Below, piece after piece: positions 9,822-16,893 of a DNA stretch of 41,225 nt (its first letter is position 1; the number at the start of each line of letters is the position of its first letter). Location: the NCBI GenBank assembly GCA_027623095.1, contig JAQBVM010000016.1, forward strand, positions 1 through 41,225, written 5' to 3'. The notes under the pieces were generated by a model. The model saw nothing but the letters and a program-made list of their open reading frames with translations. It had not been told where the DNA came from and did not search any database. The position numbers were made by a program, and so were the translations under genes. The stretch is from Verrucomicrobiota bacterium. GTDB lineage: Bacteria; Verrucomicrobiota; Verrucomicrobiia; Limisphaerales; SIBE01.

Positions 9822-10789
9822 CAGGGTTGTCCTCCGAGATCCTTTCGAATCATCTGTATAAAAACCTCTTCCAACGTGTTGCGGCTCCGCGTGAGTTCTC
9901 TCACCGGCCATCCTTTACCCCGCGCCGTCTCAAATACAAGTGGCCGAAGATCCGCACCGGAACTTGGAGCTAATGTGCATCGCACGAAACCGTTGTCGAT
10001 CGGAGAGAGATCAAAGTCATCAATCGAATCCATCTCGGTCCAGCAATCGTGAAGGGCATCCGGCCGCGCTTGAATTTCCGCGCAGACCCGGGGATCGCTA
10101 GCCGCACTCGCCAGCAGATTGTCTTTGGTGTCGGCGGCAAGAACTTTTCCTTCATGCAAAATGATGATGTGACCACAGACCAATTCCACCTCGGACAAAA
10201 TGTGAGTCGATAGCAAGACGGTATGATTCCCCGCAAGACTCAGGATTAGTTCACGAACGGACCGAATCTGATTGGGATCCAGACCGACCGTTGGTTCATC
10301 AAGAATGATCAAGTCCGGTTCGCACACGATCGCGTCCGCCAAACCGACACGCTGCCGGTAACCTTTGGACAATTGTCCAATAATCCGGCGGCTTACATCA
10401 ATTAATCCACAGCCATCCATTACCGTGGCAATGCGATCTCTAGCCCGCGCCGAGTCCAGCCCCTTAAGTCGAGCGCGGAACTTTAGATAATCTCGAACCC
10501 GCATATCCAGATGCAGGGGGTTCGTTTCTGGCATGTATCCGATTCGTTTCCGCACCTGGTGCGCCTCACGAAACACATCGAATCCTCCCACTCGGACCGA
10601 TCCGGATGTCGCGGGCATATAGCAGGAAAGAATCTTGAGAATGGTGCTCTTTCCGGCTCCGTTGGGTCCAAGCAATCCGACAATGCCACCTCGAGGGATT
10701 GTAAATGACACGCCGTTGACAGCCGTATGCCCCGGATACTCTTTTCTCAATTCAACTACTTCAACGATCGGTTTCGTGCCTTCAGACAT
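9821..10789 (-). CDS. ABC transporter ATP-binding protein (GldA/NatA-like)
   Basis: The 322-aa ATPase contains every nucleotide-binding motif: Walker A GPNGAGKST (residues 41-49), signature LSKGYRQR (140-147), Walker B LIILDEP (about 160-166), D-loop GLD, and switch His in LLSTH (His 196). The variant signature LSKGYRQR is usual in the CcmA/NatA/GldA group of exporters. About 100 C-terminal residues form the accessory domain common in this group. It is the first gene of the five-gene operon, with a 106-bp spacer to the upstream HtrA gene, so an operon promoter may lie there or transcription may read through from htrA. Confidence 0.93.
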   Translation of the reverse strand: MSEGTKPIVEVVELRKEYPGHTAVNGVSFTIPRGGIVGLLGPNGAGKSTILKILSCYMPATSGSVRVGGFDVFREAHQVRKRIGYMPETNPLHLDMRVRDYLKFRARLKGLDSARARDRIATVMDGCGLIDVSRRIIGQLSKGYRQRVGLADAIVCEPDLIILDEPTVGLDPNQIRSVRELILSLAGNHTVLLSTHILSEVELVCGHIIILHEGKVLAADTKDNLLASAASDPRVCAEIQARPDALHDCWTEMDSIDDFDLSPIDNGFVRCTLAPSSGADLRPLVFETARGKGWPVRELTRSRNTLEEVFIQMIRKDLGGQP

Positions 10790-10895
10790 GCGGATAAAGT
10801 TCAGTGCGGCGAAAGAGATGATATTCGTTTTTCAGAAGACATGTAAGTTATCAGACCCGCTTTGCCTGGAGAATGCTCAACCTATTTCGCGCGGA

Positions 10896-12266
10896 TCACC
10901 GAACAACCGCTTCTCGATCCACAGACAGAAGTTGAAGAAAATGTCCAATGGATCGGGGAACAACCAAATTAAGCCGGATCCGTTCGCCGGATTTCTTGGC
11001 ATGCACAAGCTGCGCGGCCTTCAGAACCTGATCCACAGCTTCGCCATTGATGCCTCGTAAAATATGGCCCTCTTTCAAACCGGCTTTATCCGCGGGCCCG
11101 TCTCGTTCCACATCGGTAACAATCAAACCCTCAACAACACGGTTCCCCATTCGGGAAATCATCTCGGGCGTTACTTTCTTAAGTTCCACTCCCAGTTTCT
11201 GGCTGATCAACTGGTCGTTAAAAAACGCGCTCTCCGGAATGAGCTGCACATTGATTGTTTCTGTAGTTCCCTTTCGATCGACTGTTATTCGAACGTGGCT
11301 CCCTGAATTGGTCGCAATAATCTCGCGATTGAACTCGATGACGCTTTCGGGGCTCGTGTTGTTCACGCGAATGACGCGATCACCCAGTTTCAATCCGGCC
11401 AATTCCGCGGGACTCTCAGGTTCAATCTGCGCCACTGTCAAACCTTTGCCGCGAGCTTCGATTCGAGCGCCAAACCACATCGATTTCATTCGCTCCGGCG
11501 TGAAAAGTTCCGTCAGAGCTTCTGTCACACGACTGATCGGAATGGCAAACCCGATTCCCTGTCCTTCCTTGAAAATCGCGACATTCAGCCCAATCAGTTC
11601 GCCTTTGATGTTTACCAGCGGCCCCCCGCTGTTCCCCGGATTGATCGCTGCATCTGTCTGCAACCAATCCGCGACGGCCAGCGACTCAACTTCGGTTGGT
11701 GGTCGCCGCGCTTTCGAACTCAGAATTCCTTTTGTGACCGTTCCGCCAAGTCCAAATGGATTCCCGAGCGCGAGCACGGTTTCCCCTAGCAACAGATCAT
11801 CCGCTTTCGCAAATCGTACCGCCTGGAACTTCTCATCCTTGGCGGTGACCAGTTTAAGAAGCGCGACGTCCGTTTTGGTTGTTCCTACGAGAGGTTTTGC
11901 TTCAAAAATGCGGCCATCCGCCAGTGTCACCGTGATGCGACTGGCACGGCGAACCACATGCAGATTTGTTAGAATATAGCCTTCCTCGTCGAAGATGACT
12001 CCGGAGCCCAGGCTTTGCTGCGGATAGCGCCCCCAATAACGGCCAAAGAAATCGCGAAAAACGTTCTCGAGCGGATCATGCACTTCCACAACGGTTTCCG
12101 TGCTTATGTTCACTACGGAAGGCATCGCGGATTCCACTGCTCGCACGGTTGCGTCCCGTCGGCTATCCTCCGCGGCAATGGCGGACTCCGCAGCGCAAAG
12201 GCAGAGAATCAGCGCAAAGAAATGTTGGATTCCGGAATCGCCAACCACTCTTGCCGTGTTCTTCAT
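10896..12266 (-). CDS. HtrA/Deg-family periplasmic serine protease with two PDZ domains
   Basis: ATG 12266 gives 456 aa and places a clear signal peptide at the N-terminus (hydrophobic FFALILCLCAA, cleavage near AIA before AED). A further upstream TTG at 12314 would bury it. The trypsin-like domain carries the catalytic triad His103 (ILTNLHVV), Asp133 (TKTDVALLK) and Ser213 (NPGNSGGPL). Two PDZ domains follow, about residues 265-350 (AELAGLKLGDRVIRVN) and 365-450 (ADKAGLKEGHILRGING). Members degrade or refold damaged envelope proteins. The triad is intact, so activity is expected. It is divergent from the DUF2851 gene and co-directional with the ABC operon downstream. Confidence 0.94.
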   Translation of the reverse strand: MKNTARVVGDSGIQHFFALILCLCAAESAIAAEDSRRDATVRAVESAMPSVVNISTETVVEVHDPLENVFRDFFGRYWGRYPQQSLGSGVIFDEEGYILTNLHVVRRASRITVTLADGRIFEAKPLVGTTKTDVALLKLVTAKDEKFQAVRFAKADDLLLGETVLALGNPFGLGGTVTKGILSSKARRPPTEVESLAVADWLQTDAAINPGNSGGPLVNIKGELIGLNVAIFKEGQGIGFAIPISRVTEALTELFTPERMKSMWFGARIEARGKGLTVAQIEPESPAELAGLKLGDRVIRVNNTSPESVIEFNREIIATNSGSHVRITVDRKGTTETINVQLIPESAFFNDQLISQKLGVELKKVTPEMISRMGNRVVEGLIVTDVERDGPADKAGLKEGHILRGINGEAVDQVLKAAQLVHAKKSGERIRLNLVVPRSIGHFLQLLSVDREAVVR

Positions 12267-12374
12267 GATGCTTTCTATCCGATCGGGGCATTTCGCTTTT
12301 CGCAAACTCACCAAAACAGTCCGCTATTCAAAGACTTGACTTTGCTTAACTCTCCAAGCAAAAGCAATGGCAAG

Positions 12375-13850
12375 GTGTCCGCGTCTCCATTCACTCTCTA
12401 TAGCCAGTGGCGTTTTAACGCGCGCCCAGACTTACTGTTGCGAGACCGTGGCGGATCGGATTCGCCGAATGAAATGCTCCTTCAGCAGATTTGGCGTTAC
12501 CAAAGGATCGACCGCGAACACCTGAGGACGGCGGACGGTGTTCCTCTGCGCATTTTGCATCCTGGATTCTGGAACCATGAATCGGGTCCGGATTTTCGGG
12601 ATGCGATTGTACAAATTGGGGAACTGACCCCGTCCGCCGGCGATATCGAGATCGATCTTCATCCAAACAATTGGAGAGACCATCGCCACGAAGGAAATCC
12701 GGCATATCGCTCAGTTGTGCTGCATGTGGTCTGGGAAGGAGAGACCCGGGTCGCCTCGGGTTTGCCGATTCTTGCTCTCAACAACGTTCTCGATGCTCCG
12801 ATCTCTGAGCTGCGCCAGTGGCTCGATGTACACGCTTCCAATGCGAGCTTAGCTTTTCTCGAAGGAAAGTGCAGCGCGCCATTGCGCGGCCTTTCAAACG
12901 CGCAACTAGTGGACATTGTGACGCAGGCGGCGCAGGTTCGGCTTCAATCCAAGGCAAACCATTTTGAGGCGCGCGCCCGGTTTGTGGGATGGGAACAAGC
13001 ACTGTGGGAGGGAATGTTCGGAGCGCTCGGTTACAAGCAGAACTCGTGGCCCATGAGGCGAATCGCCGAACTGTTGCCCGAACTCCGCATGAACGAAATA
13101 TCTCCAAAAGCGAGTTTGGTGCTGCAAGCGAAGTTTTTTGGAATCAGCGGGCTCTTGCCATCACAGTTTCTCGCGGGCAAATCACCGACCGAAAACCACG
13201 TTCGGAGTATTTGGGATGTCTGGTGGAGGGAACGCGACCGCCTGATTCCATACGCCTTGCCAGCATCTATTTGGCGTTTGCACGGCGTGCGTCCCGCGAA
13301 TCATCCGCATCGGCGACTGGCTCTAGCGTCCCAATGGATCGCCACGGAGAGATTGTTAAAACGCCTTGAAGCCTGGTTCATGGAACCTCTTGCCGACAAA
13401 GAGTGGCTCATCTCATTGCGGCGCTTGCTTGAAGGAAACCCCGATCCGTTCTGGTCGTTTCACCATACACTCGGATCGCGCCGGCTCATTCGATCAAAAC
13501 CGTTGCTGGGGCGGGAACGAACAACCGATTTGGCAATCAATGTCATTTTGCCTTGGTTTTGGGCGCGAGCAAACGCCGGGAATTCGAACGAAATGAAACG
13601 TGCTGCGGAATCCCGATACTTTGGCTGGCCCGGAGCGCAGGATAATTCTGTCCTGCGCCACGCGAGAAACAGATTGATGGGTGGGCGTGAGACTAGAGTC
13701 CTCGATCGCGCGGCCCTTCAACAGGGAATTCTCCAGATCGTTCGAGACTTCTGCAATCAATCCAACTCACTCTGTGAACATTGCGGTTTTCCGGACCTCG
13801 TTCGACATGTTGAAACGGAACATGGCACCAATGCCTGCGAGCCGGTTTGA
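12375..13850 (+). CDS. DUF2851 family protein
   Basis: This is a 491-aa protein if it starts at the GTG at 12375. The frame is open back to 12015, but that part lies antisense to the HtrA gene and has no family character, so the start is chosen to leave it out; the SD is weak. The N-terminal half has the features I associate with DUF2851: SPNEMLLQQIWRYQRI, ILHPGFWNHESGPDFRDAIV, then GDIEIDLHPNNWRDHRH and VVLHVVWEGE. The dense His/Asp/Glu content (DIEIDLH, HRHEG) looks like a nuclease- or metal-type active site, but function is unproven. The C-terminus carries CNQSNSLCEHCGF, a three-Cys cluster that may bind metal. Confidence 0.8.
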   Translation: MSASPFTLYSQWRFNARPDLLLRDRGGSDSPNEMLLQQIWRYQRIDREHLRTADGVPLRILHPGFWNHESGPDFRDAIVQIGELTPSAGDIEIDLHPNNWRDHRHEGNPAYRSVVLHVVWEGETRVASGLPILALNNVLDAPISELRQWLDVHASNASLAFLEGKCSAPLRGLSNAQLVDIVTQAAQVRLQSKANHFEARARFVGWEQALWEGMFGALGYKQNSWPMRRIAELLPELRMNEISPKASLVLQAKFFGISGLLPSQFLAGKSPTENHVRSIWDVWWRERDRLIPYALPASIWRLHGVRPANHPHRRLALASQWIATERLLKRLEAWFMEPLADKEWLISLRRLLEGNPDPFWSFHHTLGSRRLIRSKPLLGRERTTDLAINVILPWFWARANAGNSNEMKRAAESRYFGWPGAQDNSVLRHARNRLMGGRETRVLDRAALQQGILQIVRDFCNQSNSLCEHCGFPDLVRHVETEHGTNACEPV

Positions 13851-13874
13851 GAACTTGAGTTTTCAGCACTCTTT

Positions 13875-14050
13875 CGGTTCATGGTTAGGGAACACCTTCA
13901 AAGATTTGACGCACATTGAGACCATGAACCGGAGAGGTTTGCACGTAGTCCCGCCTTCAGGCGGTTGCGGCCGGCTAAAGCTGAAACTACATACCGGTTC
14001 CGGGAGGTTGAAAACCTCCAAATCTTGGACGCGAATCGGGACCATGAACT
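13875..14050. repeat. Intergenic repeat unit with direct and inverted copies
   Basis: In the 294-bp spacer between DUF2851 and purU, CGGTTCATGGT (13875-13885) is the exact inverse of ACCATGAACCG (13921-13931). A 35-nt segment at 13896-13930 recurs exactly 120 bp later at 14016-14050, with 26 of 35 positions identical by my alignment. Both copies end in GACCATGAAC. The two copies bracket the two-hairpin element at 13944-13993. The arrangement looks like a composite dispersed repeat rather than coding DNA. No long convincing ORF is present here. Confidence 0.6.
13944..13993. repeat. REP-like two-hairpin element
   Basis: Two adjacent small hairpins, CCGCCTTCAGGCGG (13951-13964, 6-bp stem) and CCGGCTAAAGCTG (13971-13983, imperfect), are enclosed by outer arms GTAGT (from 13945) and ACTAC (to 13990). 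Short palindromes of this GTAGT-CCGCC-GGCGG-ACTAC pattern are, from memory, repeated many times in verrucomicrobial genomes. Copy number cannot be tested in this window. Confidence 0.55.
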
Positions 14051-14144
14051 GCCTGGACAGTTTTCTGTCGCACATACGACATAAACTTGTCCTTCCGGGA
14101 ATCGTAGTTGATGGAGAGAATTCCTTCTCGTTGCGACCCAAAAC

Positions 14145-14993
14145 TCAGACCTCCTTGACCACGCCCCAATACACATCAAGGCGCTTTCTAAGGAATAGAC
14201 TCACGGCGCGGACGAGGACCTTGGATTCCAGAGTTTGGCCGCGCGCGACGATCTCAGGAAGCGTCATTCCGGGTCGGACACGAAAACTCTCTTGCGCGAT
14301 AATCGGGCCTTCATCGAGATGCATGCTCACAAAATGCGCCGTCGCACCCATAATCTTCACCCCATGCTCATACGCCTGGCGGTAGGCCTGCGATCCGGGA
14401 AAGCTCGGAAGCAACGAAGGATGCACATTGATGATTTTGTGTTTGTGCCGCCAAACAAAATCGGGCGAGAGGATTTTCATGAACCGCGCCAAAACAGCAA
14501 AATCGATCTCATGGTGTTCGAGAAGATGCAGCGCGCGCAATTCAGCCCGCCTTCGGTCGTTCCACGGAATATGAAAAAACGGCAGACCGAGTTTCACAGC
14601 CAGCGGTTTCAAATCGGGCCGGTTCGAAATGACAAGCCGCGGCTCCGCTTGATCGAGGTTCCCTTTTCGAAAGGCTGTTGTGAGAGCATTGAGGCAGTGG
14701 GGTTCCCGTGTCACAAAAATCGCCCCGCGCTGCTTCCGATGAGGTTCGGTAAACAGAACTTTGACCTCCATTCCCAGCGAGTGCCCCAGCTTGGAAAGTC
14801 CGGTCCGAATCGTTTCTCGCGCAAACTGCGCGCTTCTCCACGAGGCTTGAATCGTCATGCTAAACCTCCCCCGAGTCACTTGCTCCTCAAGCGCCTCTAT
14901 ATTTGCGCTTTGATCAAACAAGAAACTCGTCACGCGGGCCACCACACCCGTACGGTCCCGGCCAATCACGCTGACTGTGGCGAAACGCTTCAC
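14145..14993 (-). CDS. purU: Formyltetrahydrofolate deformylase
   Basis: GTG 14993 is taken as the start: it overlaps the stop of the upstream gene as GTGA, has GGGAG nearby, and gives 282 aa, the usual PurU length. Residues 1-80 form an ACT domain (VIGRDRTGVVARVTSFL). Residues 88-268 are the formyltransferase fold, with catalytic Asn189 and His191 (INVHPSLLPSFPG) and Asp227 (HLDEGP). PurU hydrolyses 10-formyl-THF to formate and THF, supplying formate for purine synthesis and balancing one-carbon units. The two domains in this order separate it from PurN and Fmt, which lack the N-terminal ACT domain. Its coupling to a flavin oxidoreductase is unusual. Confidence 0.93.
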   Translation of the reverse strand: MKRFATVSVIGRDRTGVVARVTSFLFDQSANIEALEEQVTRGRFSMTIQASWRSAQFARETIRTGLSKLGHSLGMEVKVLFTEPHRKQRGAIFVTREPHCLNALTTAFRKGNLDQAEPRLVISNRPDLKPLAVKLGLPFFHIPWNDRRRAELRALHLLEHHEIDFAVLARFMKILSPDFVWRHKHKIINVHPSLLPSFPGSQAYRQAYEHGVKIMGATAHFVSMHLDEGPIIAQESFRVRPGMTLPEIVARGQTLESKVLVRAVSLFLRKRLDVYWGVVKEV

Positions 14994-16474
14994 TCGACTC
15001 CCTTCTTGATCTCCTTCAGTCTTTGGTTTTCCGGCTTGCCCGAATAGTAGTCGTCCAAAGGATAACAACCGCTGATGAGTCCATTCCGCGGTCCCGTTGT
15101 GCAATCGCTGAATGTCCGGCAGATCCGTTTCCTCTCCACCGCACCATTGGATATCGCATCCGCCAGAATCGCCGGATACGAAAGCACCATCCGCCCCATG
15201 CCGACGCTATCGACCCAGCCATTTCGAACAACATATTGAGCCACATGCGGCAAATACTCCTGGAGATAACTGTAAGCGGTGCCAACCAGGACCAATTCCG
15301 ATGGCGCTTTCAATTTGAGTTGCCGCACCACCTGGATCTGTCGCGCCACTCCGGCGAGCGGGTCTTCGGGAGGTTGGTAGCCGTCCGAGGGCGGATAGGC
15401 GGCGGGCCGCTGTATATGTGGGTTGTAGTAAGGCGAACCGGCGCTCACGTTCAGTATCTTCACGCCCAGCCTGGCGCAAAGCTGGACGAATTGAAAAGTC
15501 TCCCCCAGATCGTATTCCACCGGGTTCCGTTCGTTGACGCCAAATCCGAAACGGTACGGCAGACAGCCGGAATAATCCTCGGGAATTCCGGGTCCAGGTT
15601 TCCCTGGAGCGGACAATGCCGGATCAGGCCGGAAGGGAACAAAGTCGAACGCGCTCAGGCGAACGCCAATATCAATCCCGTTTCCGCTTCTCCGAATCTC
15701 GGAAATGATCTCCGCTAGAATCCGGGTGCGGTTTTCGAATGAGCCGCCGTATTTCCCGGGGCGCGTTCGGGCGCTCAGGAATTCATGCAGCAAATAGCCG
15801 TGGCAATGCTTGATATCGACAAAATCCGCCCCCGCTTCCCAGGCGATCTTCGCGGCCGCGACATAGCTCAGAATTAACTCGTCGATTTCGGCATCAGTGA
15901 ATACTTGGGTGTCGCTTGTGACGCCAAACCGCCGGTCGAGAATCGGATGGCGATAAGCGACGCGCGGTTCCATCCGGAATTTGTCCGTCGGCTTGCAGAA
16001 GCGACCGGAATGAGTGAGTTGAAATCCGATCACCAGATCGTCCGTTCTCCCATGCTTCTCTTTGTGAGCGGCGACCAGTGTGTCTCGTAATTCTGCCAAA
16101 CCAGCCTGGGTGTCGCGATTGATGATGAGCTGGTTTGGGTTGGCTCGTCCGTCGGGACGCACCGCCATGGCCTCGCCTCCGTAGATCAGCTTTGCGCCGC
16201 TCTCGCCGAATCGCCGCCATCGTCGGCGCACTTCATCTGTGATGCCGCCTGTCGTCGTTGCGTCCCAACCTTCCATTGGATGGACGGCGAATCGATTTCC
16301 AATCGGTTTCCCGTTAATTCGAGCCCGAGGTATGGGCGCTGCAAGCGGCGAATCCGCTCCCGTCACAACCGAGTCTTCGCAAGGAAGGTCGATTCCGAGA
16401 GAAGCCACGTAATGGCGGAAGTCCACAACAGTTTTGAGCGTTGGAATTCGTGTGAGTTTAACCGGGGAGGTCAT
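14990..16474 (-). CDS. Old Yellow Enzyme-family NADH:flavin oxidoreductase
   Basis: The 494-aa protein carries the FMN-binding TIM barrel of the OYE family: NRFAVHPMEGWDA near the N-terminus, the active-site strand GFQLTHSGR, then DIKHCHGYLLHEFLSARTRP followed by YGGSFENRTRI, the hallmark of 2,4-dienoyl-CoA reductase/enoate reductase-type members. The GMGRMVLSYPA segment near the C-terminus corresponds to the phosphate-binding end of the barrel. The Fe-S and second flavin domains of the large dienoyl-CoA reductases are absent. The C-terminus has three Cys (RICRTFSDCTTGPRNGLISG) that might hold a cofactor. Substrate is unknown. The stop overlaps the PurU start by 4 nt. Confidence 0.88.
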   Translation of the reverse strand: MTSPVKLTRIPTLKTVVDFRHYVASLGIDLPCEDSVVTGADSPLAAPIPRARINGKPIGNRFAVHPMEGWDATTTGGITDEVRRRWRRFGESGAKLIYGGEAMAVRPDGRANPNQLIINRDTQAGLAELRDTLVAAHKEKHGRTDDLVIGFQLTHSGRFCKPTDKFRMEPRVAYRHPILDRRFGVTSDTQVFTDAEIDELILSYVAAAKIAWEAGADFVDIKHCHGYLLHEFLSARTRPGKYGGSFENRTRILAEIISEIRRSGNGIDIGVRLSAFDFVPFRPDPALSAPGKPGPGIPEDYSGCLPYRFGFGVNERNPVEYDLGETFQFVQLCARLGVKILNVSAGSPYYNPHIQRPAAYPPSDGYQPPEDPLAGVARQIQVVRQLKLKAPSELVLVGTAYSYLQEYLPHVAQYVVRNGWVDSVGMGRMVLSYPAILADAISNGAVERKRICRTFSDCTTGPRNGLISGCYPLDDYYSGKPENQRLKEIKKGVE

Positions 16475-16893
16475 CGTGTGAAATCATTCGCGGTTGTGTT
16501 TCAAATTCGGGCAAACCTTACGCGCCAAAAAACAGCTCAGCCACACATTTCTGAGTCTTGACGCGACCGGCAGATCTTATATCTCAGCCAGATCCGCGCG
16601 GAAAATCTTAAGGATCTGAAGGTCTGAAGGTTGCCTGGGAATGGAGTTCCCCGGAGAACGAGAGGATAAAAACAAGCCCGCTGCTGAGGACGATTAAGTA
16701 CGAGGCAACCCCACTCATGGTCGATGCCACCCTTTACACGTCCAGTTCTCACTCTGATGTGATCGCGATTAACCGCGAAAGAGGAAAAACCATCTGGTCT
16801 TATGATTTCTGACCGTTAAGCGGATCACTGTATTGAACCGTTCACTTTATCAATTGAGAATCCAAACCGATGAGCAGCATCGGGTCAACGCGG
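16475..16893. other. Spacer between OYE gene and eCIS operon end
   Basis: These 419 bases separate the low-GC housekeeping region from the GC-rich eCIS gene train. A 71-codon minus-strand ORF (16752 to 16537) shows no domain. The region should hold the OYE promoter and the end of the eCIS transcript; only a weak stem-loop (16867-16883) was found. No tRNA-like or integrase-like feature was seen. Confidence 0.5.
16867..16883 (-). terminator. Candidate terminator of the eCIS gene train
   Basis: Eleven bases past the TAA of the DUF6519 gene, CCGATG-CTGCT-CATCGG forms a perfect 6-bp stem with a 5-nt loop, followed on the minus strand by GTTTGGATTC. The T-tract is poor, so termination may be weak or factor-dependent. 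Confidence 0.35.

Noticed and set aside
12015..12374. N-terminal extension of the DUF2851 gene
   Set aside because: It lies antisense to the HtrA coding region and its sequence lacks any family character; a GTG at 12375 fits the expected domain start.
12267..12374. TTGACT at 12336-12341 as a -35 box for the DUF2851 gene
   Set aside because: No acceptable -10 hexamer at 16-18 nt spacing.
16537..16752. 71-codon minus-strand frame in the spacer before the eCIS locus
   Set aside because: No domain and no clear RBS; might be part of a dispersed repeat but cannot be tested here.
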